Positions 26,765 to 35,844 are shown, numbered from the stretch's first letter. The stretch is DNA of 64,000 nucleotides from Clostridiales bacterium (GCA_003538975.1 DPQQ01000005.1:4939-68938); one strand, 5' to 3'. Numbers and translations are program-made. Notes: a model not told the origin generated them from the letters alone.

Positions 26765-28597
26765 TTATTCAAAGTCTATCGAGAATAGCCTGAAGCTTCT
26801 TCTGTTTTCGATTTTTTCGGGAAAAAATTCTATCTCCGTCACCGTTTTTTCTATCGGAATTTTTACAAGAGACAAAAAGTTGTCCGACGTCTTATAAATA
26901 AGTTCCCCGTCGGCGAATACAGAAAAACCTTTTAATATATGCGGCGATACTTTAACCGGTTCGTCCGATAAAAAACTGTGAAGCTTCATGCAAAAAATTC
27001 GTAATTTACCTTCCGGTAACCACTCTCTGTCCCAGCCGCAATCCAAAACGATACGCATGTTTTTTATTCTACGAGGCGTTTCGAAAGTGAATTTTACGGG
27101 ATTTGACAGCGGCAGTTCTATATCGTTTTCGCCATAGCGGGTGCGCGGGCGTTCTATACCGTTAAACAGCGTCTTTTTCTCTTCGTAAGTAAGATTGGTA
27201 TTCGCAAAAAGCGAAATTATCCCTTGTCTTCTTTTGACGTGAGGCAAAAACGCTCCGCCGTCCTGAATGCGGGCTTGCAGCTCTTTTATAAAAAGTCCCG
27301 CTTCACGCGGAAAAACTTTTTTCTCGACGGACATGGCGGCAGCTTCGCCCACCGCCTGCCCGAGAATCGAACAGGTAGCCATAACGCGAGTCGAAGACAA
27401 CGCCGCGTGCGTTACCGAAATATTCCGTCCGGCAAACATAAGATTTTTTATATTTACCGAATAAACGCACCTGTAAGGAATTCCGTAAACCGAATCGAGC
27501 TTTATAGAGTGAGAAGGCGCTTCGCCGCCGTTTTTCATTCCCGCTGGATTGTGGTCGTCTATCGGCCATCCGCCGTAAGCAATTTCGTCATAAAAATTAC
27601 CGCCCGATAAAATATCGTTTTCGGTAAGAACATAATCGCCATTATACCTTAACGATTCTCTCTTGCCGGCAAGCGCGCCTACCCAGTCGAGGCAAAAATT
27701 TTCCATACCGTGATCGCCGTGATTTTTTATATGATCCCATACTCCGTATACGGCAGAATACAACTCTTTTCCCGTTTTGTCGGCGTCGCGGACGGAATCG
27801 GAATCTCCCCCGAGTTCTATCCACCATAAGTTATCGTTGTTTTTTATATTATGCCAGCGTTTCAGCGCATATTTGCCGTCGAAATTCGTATTTTTTGCGG
27901 CTTTCGTTCCGCAAAACGCTTCGTCGGATTCATATTTATTCATAAATTTCATGGGAATAAAATCCGATTTTTTATTCTTTTCTCTTGCGGCGAGAATTAT
28001 TGAAAGTCCCATGGTTTTATCGTCTTTTTCCGCGGCGGCGAGCGATTCCCCGTATTCTTTCCGCGGTTCTCTTCCTTTCATATACTCCGCGCCGGTAAGA
28101 TCAGCCAGTATGGAATCGCCCGAACAGTCGGCAAATACGGCGGCGTTTACTTTAATAAAAGTATATGTGGTGAGTTGCCATGCGGTAACGCTTTTTATTA
28201 TTCTGTCCTTACCGTCCGTCAAATCTTCCATTAAATCGGTATCCGCATCCATTACGCTTGCATTTAAAAACAACTCGATATTTTTTTCCGCAAAAACCAT
28301 GTCGTATAATACGGCGTCGGTTACGGACGGGCAAAGTTCGTCGTTGTATTTTATTATTCTTTCTTCGAATTCTTTAATAAGCCCCGATTCTTTGTCGTAA
28401 AAATTTTCGGCTCCTCTCACCCACATCCTTATTTCGCTCGACGCGTTTCCGCCGAGAACGGGTCTGTCGCTTATCAATACGACTTTTAAGTTTCTTCTTG
28501 CCGCGGCTATCGCCGCGAACGTCCCGGCAAGTCCGCCGCCGACAACGCAAAAATCACAGTTTAATTCTTTGGTCAAAAGTTTGCCTTTATTACTCAT
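26765..28597 (-). CDS. FAD-dependent oxidoreductase (PF12831-like)
   Basis: This 610-residue protein has an N-terminal FAD-binding fold FCVVGGGLAGTFAAIAAARR at residues 16-35, the R-P-V-L-G-G-N-A-S-S-E motif of the FAD_oxidored family, and a family-typical middle region with SVNIKNLMFAGRNISVTHAAL. The C-terminal 130 residues form a separate beta-rich domain. Enzymes of this type act on sugars or small organic acids and are often found with carbohydrate genes. An AraC-family gene is divergent from it, so inducible expression is likely. Substrate is unknown. Confidence 0.85.
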   Translation of the reverse strand: MSNKGKLLTKELNCDFCVVGGGLAGTFAAIAAARRNLKVVLISDRPVLGGNASSEIRMWVRGAENFYDKESGLIKEFEERIIKYNDELCPSVTDAVLYDMVFAEKNIELFLNASVMDADTDLMEDLTDGKDRIIKSVTAWQLTTYTFIKVNAAVFADCSGDSILADLTGAEYMKGREPRKEYGESLAAAEKDDKTMGLSIILAAREKNKKSDFIPMKFMNKYESDEAFCGTKAAKNTNFDGKYALKRWHNIKNNDNLWWIELGGDSDSVRDADKTGKELYSAVYGVWDHIKNHGDHGMENFCLDWVGALAGKRESLRYNGDYVLTENDILSGGNFYDEIAYGGWPIDDHNPAGMKNGGEAPSHSIKLDSVYGIPYRCVYSVNIKNLMFAGRNISVTHAALSSTRVMATCSILGQAVGEAAAMSVEKKVFPREAGLFIKELQARIQDGGAFLPHVKRRQGIISLFANTNLTYEEKKTLFNGIERPRTRYGENDIELPLSNPVKFTFETPRRIKNMRIVLDCGWDREWLPEGKLRIFCMKLHSFLSDEPVKVSPHILKGFSVFADGELIYKTSDNFLSLVKIPIEKTVTEIEFFPEKIENRRSFRLFSIDFE

Positions 28598-28651
28598 TTT
28601 CAGTATTTCTCCGCTTGAATTCTGGTTTCTACTTAATTTTACGACCTGATA

Positions 28652-28680
28652 TTGACTTTTACAATGTTTTAATTTACAAT
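28652..28680 (+). promoter_or_regulatory. Promoter of the AraC-family gene
   Basis: TTGACT (28652-28657), 17 bases, TACAAT (28675-28680). It is about 45 bases before the ATG at 28725 and lies in the shared region with the divergent oxidoreductase gene. Confidence 0.6.
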
Positions 28681-28724
28681 TAAAATATAAAAAATCACAG
28701 TAACCGAAAACGGAGCTTAAGGCG

Positions 28725-29483
28725 ATGAACGTTGAAATAGTCTTTTATAATATGTTTGATAAAAAGTCTGAATTCGAGCTGAAAAAAGGCAAGATGCCCT
28801 GGTATGTCATAATCTTGCTGGAAGAAGGCGAATTTTCGGTGACGAGCTGCGGAAATAATTACGTTTCCGAAAAATCAACCGCTTTTTGTTTTACGCCCGG
28901 CACGGAATTCGAACGCAAAATTAACGCACCGATTTCAATGATACAGGTGGGCTTTTTTATAACCGGAAACGATAAAATCTCGTCTTCGCTGAAATTCGGT
29001 TTACTTGATCTTCCGAAAGAAACGATAGCTTATCATTATAAAAGATTTTATAAACTTCTGACCGCGTTGCCGGATGAAACCGACGCTCTTATAAAAAATT
29101 TTACCGAAGCCATTATCACGGATTCATACATCAACAATCTTAACGTTCGTGAAAAGACATCCGACGCAACAGTCGACGAATGTATAAAATACTTTTCGGA
29201 ACATATTTCCGAAAAAATTTCAATAAAATCGCTGGCGGAAAAGAGTGGCGTTTCGCACAACGGACTTATATATAAATTCCGTAAAACTACCGGCGAAACT
29301 CCACTTTTTACTCTGTTAAGAATAAGGCTCCAGTTATCGAATAAGCTCCTTTTATCCGGAGAAAAAAGCATCAAAGAAATCTCGGATATATGCGGATTTT
29401 CGGATGAATACCATTTCAGCAACAGTTTTAAAAAGTTTTACGGAGTTGCGCCCACGATATACAAAAAAAATGCAAAAAAATAG
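28725..29483 (+). CDS. AraC-family transcriptional regulator
   Basis: This 252-residue protein has an N-terminal sensing domain (about 1-145, cupin-like strands such as WYVIILLEEGEFSV) and a C-terminal pair of helix-turn-helix motifs (about 150-250) with SIKSLAEKSGVSHNGLIYKF and IKEISDICGFSDEYHFSNSF. It is divergent from the FAD oxidoreductase and probably controls it. GGAG/AAGG precedes the ATG. A terminator follows the stop directly. Confidence 0.92.
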   Translation: MNVEIVFYNMFDKKSEFELKKGKMPWYVIILLEEGEFSVTSCGNNYVSEKSTAFCFTPGTEFERKINAPISMIQVGFFITGNDKISSSLKFGLLDLPKETIAYHYKRFYKLLTALPDETDALIKNFTEAIITDSYINNLNVREKTSDATVDECIKYFSEHISEKISIKSLAEKSGVSHNGLIYKFRKTTGETPLFTLLRIRLQLSNKLLLSGEKSIKEISDICGFSDEYHFSNSFKKFYGVAPTIYKKNAKK

Positions 29484-29510
29484 CGGCGGGATTTTACCGC
29501 CGCTGTTTAT
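29482..29510 (+). terminator. Terminator after the AraC gene
   Basis: AGCGGCGG (29482-29489) and CCGCCGCT (29497-29504) form an eight-base GC-rich stem followed by GTTTATTTTAG. It sits between convergent genes and could end both. Confidence 0.85.
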
Positions 29511-29535
29511 TTTAGCATTATTTTATATACCGATT

Positions 29536-30531
29536 TTAAGCGAATATCGCCATCAGAAGTGTGCCTGCGGTCATTATTATAAGGCCAACGGCAGACTTTA
29601 ATTTAAGTTTTTCTTTTAAGAAAATGTACGAAAACGCCACAGTCAGAAGTACGCTAAGCTTATCTATCGGAACGACAACGCTTACGACGCCCTTCGCGAT
29701 AGCGTAATAATAGCAAAGCCACGAAGCCCCCGTCGCAAGTCCCGAAAGAGCGATGAACAAAAGCTCTTTTTTATCTATTCCTTTTATCAGATGCTTTTTC
29801 TTTTTCGCTATTACGAGAAGCCACGCCGCGACGAGTACGACCGTCGTACGTATAGCCGTCGCAAGGTTGGATTCTACGTTTTCGATCCCGTTTTTAGCTA
29901 AAATCGAAGTCGCCGCCGCAAACACCGCCGAAAGCACCGCGAATACTATCCATCCTACATTATGTTTTACTTTTACCTTTGCGGGAGCAGGCTGCAAATC
30001 GCCTTTTTCGGCTACGTCAGGCAATACCGTATCTGCCGAAACGCTACCGTTATTTTCTCCACCGCCCGCATTTGCCGCCGCAGTTACCGTAGCGGGAGCG
30101 GATTTTATATCTTTCTTTTCGACGGTGAGCATTACCCCCACGCCGATCAGTGCGGTACCAGCAAGCTTAATCCAGAGATTGTTCGTTTCATGGAAAATTA
30201 TTATCGCGAAGAGAACGGTTATTACCGTACTCGACTTGTCTATGGGAACGACTTTATTTATATCCGCCATAGAGAGCGCTTTGAAGTAACATATCCAGGA
30301 CGCGCCGGTCGCAAGTCCCGACAAAATCAAAAACAAAAGCGACTTGGCAGAAACGTTTGCTATATCTTTATACGATCCGACCACAAAGGTCATTATCCAG
30401 GCAAAAATAAGAACGACTATCGTTCGTAAAGCAGTCGCCACGTCCGAATCGGTCTTTTTTATCCCGCATTTACACAATATCGCCGTAAACCCCGCAAATA
30501 CCGCCGACAGGCATGCAAAAACTATCCACAT
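29536..30531 (-). CDS. EamA/DMT-type transporter made of two near-duplicate halves
   Basis: This 331-residue protein contains two EamA domains in tandem (about 1-140 and 190-331) joined by a polar Ala/Gly/Asn-rich linker of about 50 residues. The halves remain very similar: both start with WIVFA-x-LSAVFA, and both contain LSGLATGASW and VVPIDK followed by a hydrophobic helix. Single-domain EamA proteins of about 140 residues exist, so this looks like a recent fusion or duplication. The transport substrate is unknown. A usable site (GAAGGC) precedes the ATG at 30531. Confidence 0.85.
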   Translation of the reverse strand: MWIVFACLSAVFAGFTAILCKCGIKKTDSDVATALRTIVVLIFAWIMTFVVGSYKDIANVSAKSLLFLILSGLATGASWICYFKALSMADINKVVPIDKSSTVITVLFAIIIFHETNNLWIKLAGTALIGVGVMLTVEKKDIKSAPATVTAAANAGGGENNGSVSADTVLPDVAEKGDLQPAPAKVKVKHNVGWIVFAVLSAVFAAATSILAKNGIENVESNLATAIRTTVVLVAAWLLVIAKKKKHLIKGIDKKELLFIALSGLATGASWLCYYYAIAKGVVSVVVPIDKLSVLLTVAFSYIFLKEKLKLKSAVGLIIMTAGTLLMAIFA

Positions 30532-30577
30532 AAAAAAGCCTTCTTTTATAAAATTTTATGAAAAAATTTTTTCGGAA

Positions 30578-31126
30578 TTATAAGTTTTTGCCAAGTTCGT
30601 AAGCCTGCTTAAGCGCAGCTTTATCGGCAATCGCTTCTTTGGCGTCTTCGAGACCGCCGCCGGTAACTATGCCTTTGAGCTTGGCCTTCATAAAGCAATC
30701 CGCCCAGCCGGTAAGCCCGCCGTAAGCGTAATCGAAAGTAGCGTCGCCGTCCTCGGCCGCAGTCGCGATCATATAGACGTCTCTGAACTTATAGTCGGAC
30801 GAATATAAAGGGTTGAGCCTGTCGAGAAGCGTTTTCAGTTGACCGCTCATCTCGTAATAATATATCGGCGTAGCGAATACGAGTACGTCCGCATTTTTAA
30901 CCTTTTCCATAATCTCGGGGACGTCGTCTTGTATAACGCACTTGCCCGTTTTCTGACACGAAAGACAGCCTATGCAGAATTTTATGTTTTTACCTTTGAG
31001 TGAAATAAGTTCCGCTTTGTTGCCGGCGTCAAGCGCGCCTTTAAGACATTCTTCCGCTAAAATCTCCGAATTGCTTCCTGCCCTTAAACTCGATGATACT
31101 ATAAGAACTTTTTTCTTGTTGCAAAT
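30578..31126 (-). CDS. Flavodoxin-fold NAD(P)H-dependent FMN reductase
   Basis: The frame extends upstream of the first in-frame ATG (30910) through KKKVLIVSSSLRAGSNSEIL, a standard FMN-binding start, then GCLSCQKTGKC (iron-sulfur or metal-type cysteines) and FATPIYYYEMSGQLKTLLDR. Full length is then about 182 residues, normal for the family. No ATG, GTG or TTG opens this frame. The best candidate is an ATT at 31126 directly after ACGAGG, and a TTG two bases downstream would need one base fewer in the A6 run at 31109-31114. A homopolymer sequencing error is the simplest explanation. Confidence 0.75.
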   Translation of the reverse strand: MCNKKKVLIVSSSLRAGSNSEILAEECLKGALDAGNKAELISLKGKNIKFCIGCLSCQKTGKCVIQDDVPEIMEKVKNADVLVFATPIYYYEMSGQLKTLLDRLNPLYSSDYKFRDVYMIATAAEDGDATFDYAYGGLTGWADCFMKAKLKGIVTGGGLEDAKEAIADKAALKQAYELGKNL

Positions 31127-31280
31127 ACCTCGTTTTTTATATGGGATACCCCTATGCCATTATACCACCTTTTAATTATAAGATAAACTATTTATAAAAA
31201 TTTTATATAATCTTATGGTCGGCGACTTGTCGGCTTTGCGTTTACCGGACAGAATTTTCGGTTTAACTCCCCTTAAGCGG

Positions 31281-31309
31281 TTGATTTTTTTATTTTTATA
31301 TACTAAAAT
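31281..31309 (+). promoter_or_regulatory. Promoter and leader hairpin of fprA
   Basis: TTGATT (31281-31286), 17 bases, TAAAAT (31304-31309). In the leader GAAAGGC (31336-31342) can pair with GCCTTTC (31351-31357), just before the AAAGGA site. This small hairpin may regulate access to the site. Confidence 0.55.
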
Positions 31310-31374
31310 TATATCGGAAATAAAATTAAACGAGCGAAAGGCTCATATATGCCTTTCCCGATAAAAGGATCGTT

Positions 31375-32529
31375 ATGAACAAACAAATCACCGGAGACGT
31401 TACCTATATAGGCGTAGACGACAAAAAAATAGACCTTTTCGAAGGTCAATACGTTGTTCCCGAAGGAATGAGCTACAATTCTTACGTTATCACCGACGAA
31501 AAGACGGCGGTATTCGACACCGTTGACGCAAACTTCAGAACCGAATGGCTCAATAACTTATCGGCAGCGTTAAAAGAAAGAAAGCCCGACTATCTCGTCG
31601 TTCAGCATATGGAACCCGATCACTCCGCCAATATCGCTGCTTTTATGACCGAATATCCCGAAGCTACGATCGTTTCGTCAAAGCAGGCGTTTACGATGAT
31701 GAAGAATTACTTCGGAAATGAATACGAGGACAGAAGGATTATCGTAAAAGAAAGCGATACTCTGAACTTAGGCAAGCACGAACTCACCTTTGTCGCCGCG
31801 CCGATGGTTCACTGGCCCGAAGTTATGGTTACTTACGATTCTCACGATAAAATTTTATTCTCCGCGGACGGCTTCGGCAAGTTCGGAGCAAGCGACGCAG
31901 AAGGCGACTGGGCGTGCGAAGCGAGAAGATATTATATCGGCATCGTCGGCAAGTTCGGCGCGCAGGTGCAGGCTCTTCTCAAAAAAGCGGCTAATCTCGA
32001 TATTAAAAAGATACTCCCCCTTCACGGTCCCGTTCTTACCGAAAATTTAGGCTACTACATTAACCTTTACGACATTTGGTCTTCATATAAGCCCGAAAAC
32101 GAAGGCGTTACCGTAGCTTATACTTCCGTTTACGGTCACACGAAAACCGCGGCGGAAAAACTTGCGGCTCTCCTTATAGCGAAAGGACAAAAAGTAAGTC
32201 TTTTCGACTTAGCGAGATGCGATATGGCGGAAGCGGTCGAAGACGCTTTCAGATACTCCAAACTCGTTCTTGCGACCACCACTTATAACGGAGACATATT
32301 CCCCTTTATGAGAACGTTTATCGAACACCTTACCGAAAGAAATTATCAATCGAGAACGATTGCTTTTATCGAAAACGGTTCGTGGGCTCCCGTCGCAACG
32401 AAGGTTATGAAGTCTATGTTCGAAAACAGCAAAAACATAACTTTTGCCGAAAACAACGTTAAAATTCTCTCCGCGATGAACGACGAAACGGTTACCGCGC
32501 TCAACGCCCTTGCGGAAGAACTGAAATAA
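31375..32529 (+). CDS. fprA: Flavodiiron protein, FprA family (O2/NO reductase)
   Basis: This 384-residue protein joins a metallo-beta-lactamase-like diiron domain to a flavodoxin domain. Metal ligands are visible as H78-M-E80-P-D82-H83, His146 (PMVHWPE), Asp165 (SADGFG) and His217 (LPLHGP). The FMN loop YTSVYGHT is at 249-256. It reduces O2 to water or NO to N2O using rubredoxin, protecting anaerobes from oxygen. AAAGGA precedes the ATG. It is a stand-alone gene near the flavodoxin-fold reductase, which may share an electron-transfer role. Confidence 0.95.
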   Translation: MNKQITGDVTYIGVDDKKIDLFEGQYVVPEGMSYNSYVITDEKTAVFDTVDANFRTEWLNNLSAALKERKPDYLVVQHMEPDHSANIAAFMTEYPEATIVSSKQAFTMMKNYFGNEYEDRRIIVKESDTLNLGKHELTFVAAPMVHWPEVMVTYDSHDKILFSADGFGKFGASDAEGDWACEARRYYIGIVGKFGAQVQALLKKAANLDIKKILPLHGPVLTENLGYYINLYDIWSSYKPENEGVTVAYTSVYGHTKTAAEKLAALLIAKGQKVSLFDLARCDMAEAVEDAFRYSKLVLATTTYNGDIFPFMRTFIEHLTERNYQSRTIAFIENGSWAPVATKVMKSMFENSKNITFAENNVKILSAMNDETVTALNALAEELK

Positions 32530-32579
32530 GTGTTTTTATAAAACAAAGCAAAACAATGCTCTTTACGGCATAAAATCGC

Positions 32580-32609
32580 TTGACAAACTTAAAGGGCGTT
32601 TTATATAAT
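32580..32609 (+). promoter_or_regulatory. Promoter of pnuC
   Basis: Perfect TTGACA (32580-32585), 18 bases, then perfect TATAAT (32604-32609). It lies about 230 bases before the pnuC start, so the transcript carries a long leader. Confidence 0.8.
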
Positions 32610-32661
32610 CAAACAAACGATTGCTTTAATTACAAAAAGCAATATAAAACTTAATAATACC

Positions 32662-32760
32662 AAATGTATGGGATACATTTTACCACCGGGTAAATAATGC
32701 AAAAGCATTTATGATCGCTTCGATAGGTCTTTGAAGAAGCGTTTATAAGTGCTTTTTTAT
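32662..32760 (+). ncRNA. Structured pnuC leader, riboswitch- or attenuator-like
   Basis: The leader contains three consecutive stems. Stem 1 is AAATGTAT (32662-32669) with ATACATTT (32673-32680), loop GGG. Stem 2 is TTTACC (32679-32684) with GGTAAA (32689-32694), sharing two bases with stem 1. Stem 3 is a 12-base outer helix AAAAGCATTTAT (32701-32712) with ATAAGTGCTTTT (32745-32756), holding an inner CGCTTC/GAAGCG helix and ending in a T tract. Stem 3 is terminator-like. The arrangement does not match a TPP, NAD or other riboswitch consensus I can recall. Ligand control of pnuC is inferred. Confidence 0.55.
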
Positions 32761-32842
32761 TTAGGCGGCAAATGACAGTACCTGCATTACCCTTTTACGC
32801 TTATACAAAAACAAACAAATAACTAACAAAGGAGAATTCAAC

Positions 32843-33574
32843 GTGAAAAAGATTTTAAGCTACTTTTCGAAAGGCGAAATAATATTGTGGAGCTGCTCGG
32901 TAGCAACCATAATAATATCGTTTTTTATCTTCAAAGAACGCAACTACCTTTCGCTTGCGGCTTCGATCATCGGTGCGACCGCTCTTATATTTTGCGCAAG
33001 AGGCAACCCTTTAGGGCAAATATTTATGATATCGTTCGGGATCCTTTATGCGATTATATCATATTCGTTCAGATACTACGGTGAAATGATGACCTATATC
33101 GGAATGTCGGTGCCGATGGCTTTCATCTCACTTATAAGCTGGATAAGACACCCCTTCAAGGGCAATCGCTCGGAAGCAAAAATAAACGCCAACCTGAAAG
33201 CAAAAGACTATATCATAATAGCGGTTTCGACGCTCGTTATTACGGTTGTATTCTACTTTATTCTTAAATTTTTCGGGACGGCAAACCTTATCCCGAGTAC
33301 GATTTCGGTTGCAACAAGTTTTCTCGCGGTAAGCTTCACTTTCAGAAGAAGTCCCCTTTACGCCATAGGTTATGCGTTAAACGATATTATTCTGATAATT
33401 TTATGGATAATGGCTTCCGTCAAAGATATATCCTATCTTTCGGTCGTAATATGCTTTACCGTCTTTTTAGTAAACGATATGCACGGTTTTTTCAGCTGGA
33501 CGGCGAGAGCAAAACAACAAAAAGCGCAGGAAAACGACTTAACAGAAGAAATTCCCGAAAATACGGCAGCTTAA
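32843..33574 (+). CDS. pnuC: Nicotinamide riboside transporter PnuC family
   Basis: This 243-residue membrane protein has about seven or eight helices and PnuC features, including FRYYGEMMTYIGMSVPMAFIS and the LNDIILIILW-like C-terminal segment. It takes up nicotinamide riboside, or, in some family members, thiamine or riboflavin; the leader does not settle which. The start is a GTG at 32843 preceded by AAAGGAG. It is the only gene of its transcript. Confidence 0.9.
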   Translation: MKKILSYFSKGEIILWSCSVATIIISFFIFKERNYLSLAASIIGATALIFCARGNPLGQIFMISFGILYAIISYSFRYYGEMMTYIGMSVPMAFISLISWIRHPFKGNRSEAKINANLKAKDYIIIAVSTLVITVVFYFILKFFGTANLIPSTISVATSFLAVSFTFRRSPLYAIGYALNDIILIILWIMASVKDISYLSVVICFTVFLVNDMHGFFSWTARAKQQKAQENDLTEEIPENTAA

Positions 33575-33582
33575 ATAATTAC

Positions 33583-33626
33583 GGAGCGGTTTGAACGACA
33601 CAGGTTCTTTTAAACCGCTCCTTTTT
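33583..33626 (+). terminator. Terminator after pnuC
   Basis: GGAGCGGTTT (33583-33592) pairs with AAACCGCTCC (33612-33621), with an inner GAAC/GTTC stem, followed by a run of five T. Confidence 0.92.
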
Positions 33627-33683
33627 ATGTAAAAAAACGGCTTTCTACTAACAAGAGAGCTGTAGAGAACCTTATTTTTAAGC

Positions 33684-33712
33684 TTGACAGCAACCAGTTT
33701 TAGCATTATAAT
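33684..33712 (+). promoter_or_regulatory. Consensus promoter abutting the membrane XRE gene
   Basis: Perfect TTGACA (33684-33689), 17 bases, perfect TATAAT (33707-33712). The ATG is at 33722, nine bases after the -10 box, so the transcript should begin at or within about three bases of the start codon. No ribosome site exists. Confidence 0.8.
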
Positions 33713-33721
33713 TTAATTACT

Positions 33722-34414
33722 ATGGAAACAAAAGAAACAAACATCGAAAAAAACATTGCCGACAACATAAAGGCGTTACGACTTCAAAGCGGTCTTAAGC
33801 AGTCCGAACTCGGCGAGCTTGTGGCGTACTCGGACAAGACGGTCTCGAAATGGGAAAACGGTTCGTCGGTTCCCGATATAACAGCTTTGTGCGCTCTTGC
33901 GGAAGTCTTCCACGTTACGGTGGACGACCTTACCAAAGAAAACGCTTCGGACAAGTTTATTTCCCTTACAAGCAAAGAAGCGAAGGAAAACAGGTCCAAT
34001 GAAATAGCGATGGTTTGTCTTTCGGTTCTTACCGTTTATATGATAGCCGTTTTCGTCTACGTTGCTTTAAGAATTCTGCGCAATATCAATTTCTGGCAGA
34101 TATTCATATGGGCAATCTGCCCTTCCGCCATTATAGTGTACAGATTCAACCGGTACAACACCGCCATAAAATGGCTGGACACACTCACTCTCACGATTTT
34201 TTTGTGGACTTTGCTTACGGCAATATACTTACAAATGATCGAATATAATCTGTGGCCCTTATTCTTTCTTGGCGCGCCGCTTCAGGCGATGATAGTTATC
34301 TATACGCTTTTTACCAAACACAAACCGGTCGAAAAAAAGAAAAGTTCCAAAAAAAAGTTCAGGATAAAGATACCGAAAGGCGATGATTCGGATCCTGCCG
34401 AATCTGCGGAATAA
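33722..34414 (+). CDS. Membrane-anchored XRE-family regulator
   Basis: This 230-residue protein has a Cro/CI helix-turn-helix at about 12-68 (IKALRLQSGLKQSELGELV, then SDKTVSKWENGSSVPD). Four hydrophobic segments follow at about 97-118, 125-142, 149-168 and 172-196, then a highly basic tail. This layout is common in Firmicutes regulators that sense the membrane. With the consensus promoter abutting its ATG it is predicted to be translated from a leaderless mRNA. Confidence 0.9.
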   Translation: METKETNIEKNIADNIKALRLQSGLKQSELGELVAYSDKTVSKWENGSSVPDITALCALAEVFHVTVDDLTKENASDKFISLTSKEAKENRSNEIAMVCLSVLTVYMIAVFVYVALRILRNINFWQIFIWAICPSAIIVYRFNRYNTAIKWLDTLTLTIFLWTLLTAIYLQMIEYNLWPLFFLGAPLQAMIVIYTLFTKHKPVEKKKSSKKKFRIKIPKGDDSDPAESAE

Positions 34415-34604
34415 TCGCAAGCTGTATAAATAAGCCGCAATATATCAGTTGTATGGTTATACTAAAATAAAATATTATTCTCTTTGCGCCCGCTTTTACG
34501 GGCGCATTTGTTTTTATTATACTTCTTTTTTGCAACCTTTTTTATAAATAATCGTCTTTCGGCGATTTTTAATCATAAATAATCATTTTTTATTTTTTTT
34601 GATA

Positions 34605-34633
34605 TTGACAATTAAAGTAATGCGGTTTATAAT
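34605..34633 (+). promoter_or_regulatory. Promoter of the beta-helix lipoprotein gene
   Basis: Perfect TTGACA (34605-34610), 17 bases, perfect TATAAT (34628-34633), with a leader of about 60 bases and AGAAGGAG before the ATG at 34699. Confidence 0.85.
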
Positions 34634-34698
34634 ATATATTGCAATAGTCGTAATATTGTAACGGCTATCATAAAGAAATAATAAGAAGGAGTATTTGT

Positions 34699-35844
34699 AT
34701 GAAGAATTTTATTAAGCTCTTGTTAACCGGAGTGTTTTCGATAACCGCCGTATCAGCGGCTTTTCTGTCTTCCGGCTGCAACATAACCAAAATAAACGGA
34801 AACGAGGATCCTTATAAGGGAGCTCCGGTCTACACTCTCGAAGAATTCAACGCTCTCGAAGCTATCCCGGAAGGGACTAAAACCCTTGTTGTGGATATAG
34901 ACGACATTACCGCGACCGAAGGCTCTTACTTCGTTATCGGAAACAAAAACATGGCGGACTTTCATACTTCGAAAAAGACCGCCGACGTAACGGAAGAAGA
35001 ACAACCTTACGTTATCGGGACAAACGGCGATATAAGCTATATGAATACAAATAAGGCGGGCTTTACCCTCGTGATAAAAGACGGCTCCTATACCGCGCCG
35101 AAGTATTCCGATCCCAATCAGGTAAATAACAATAAGACCGCCCTCTGTTTTTACGTTCCCGACGCGACGGATATAATCATAGATAACGTGACGTTTACGG
35201 GTTCCGTGGCATTTTCGTGTCAATGGCAACAGATACATGCGGCAGGCTATAATCCGGAATCCGTTTTCCCGCATACGGTAAAAAGCCTTACGCTCAGAAA
35301 ATGCATCTTTTCAGACGGCGGGATCTTTCAGAACGGCGGATTTGCGAAAAGCCTTACGATAGACGAATGTTACTTCAACGGTTTCGACAACGGCAACAAC
35401 TCGAATCCCATATGGTTTATAAACAGCGGAAGTCAGGACTTAGGCTGGTACAAAGGTTCGGCCTGCAAACTCACTGTTAAAAACAACACGTTCAAAGCGA
35501 CGAGACCTATTAAAGTCGCAGAACAGTCTGCCGAAAACGTTATTATAAACATCGAATACAATACGTTTGAAATGAGCCGCCTGTCAACCGATACCGACGA
35601 CACGAAAAAGAACGACGCAATAATCTTTTCTTTGGCGACCGGTTCTCTTGCCGGCGTTTCGGTTAAAAACAATACGGTATCGGGCGACGTTCTCGCTCTT
35701 ATCGCATTTGCTTCCGAAACTTGCGTAAATATGGCGGAGAACGCTTCCTTTAAGATTATAGGCAACACATTAAGTTCCGCAAAACTCTCGGTTTTATGGA
35801 AGACGGATACCGCTTTTATTCCCAACTTTGCGGTTTTGTACTGA
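34699..35844 (+). CDS. Secreted lipoprotein with beta-helix repeats
   Basis: This 381-residue protein has a lipoprotein signal peptide with lipobox LSSGC (Cys27). The body is rich in short strands with Asn-turns, such as IIDNVTFTGSVAF, KSLTLRKCIFSD, KSLTIDECYFNG and KLTVKNNTFKA, which is the pattern of a right-handed parallel beta-helix. It should be anchored to the outer face of the membrane. Beta-helix surface proteins often bind or cut polysaccharides, but no catalytic residues are recognised. It is transcribed alone, with a promoter and a strong terminator. Confidence 0.85.
   Translation: MKNFIKLLLTGVFSITAVSAAFLSSGCNITKINGNEDPYKGAPVYTLEEFNALEAIPEGTKTLVVDIDDITATEGSYFVIGNKNMADFHTSKKTADVTEEEQPYVIGTNGDISYMNTNKAGFTLVIKDGSYTAPKYSDPNQVNNNKTALCFYVPDATDIIIDNVTFTGSVAFSCQWQQIHAAGYNPESVFPHTVKSLTLRKCIFSDGGIFQNGGFAKSLTIDECYFNGFDNGNNSNPIWFINSGSQDLGWYKGSACKLTVKNNTFKATRPIKVAEQSAENVIINIEYNTFEMSRLSTDTDDTKKNDAIIFSLATGSLAGVSVKNNTVSGDVLALIAFASETCVNMAENASFKIIGNTLSSAKLSVLWKTDTAFIPNFAVLY

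Noticed and set aside
32662..32760. Assignment of the pnuC leader to TPP, NAD-I, NAD-II or ZTP riboswitches
   Set aside because: I compared the visible motifs from memory and none fits the conserved core of these classes; only the CCGGG segment slightly recalls ZTP.
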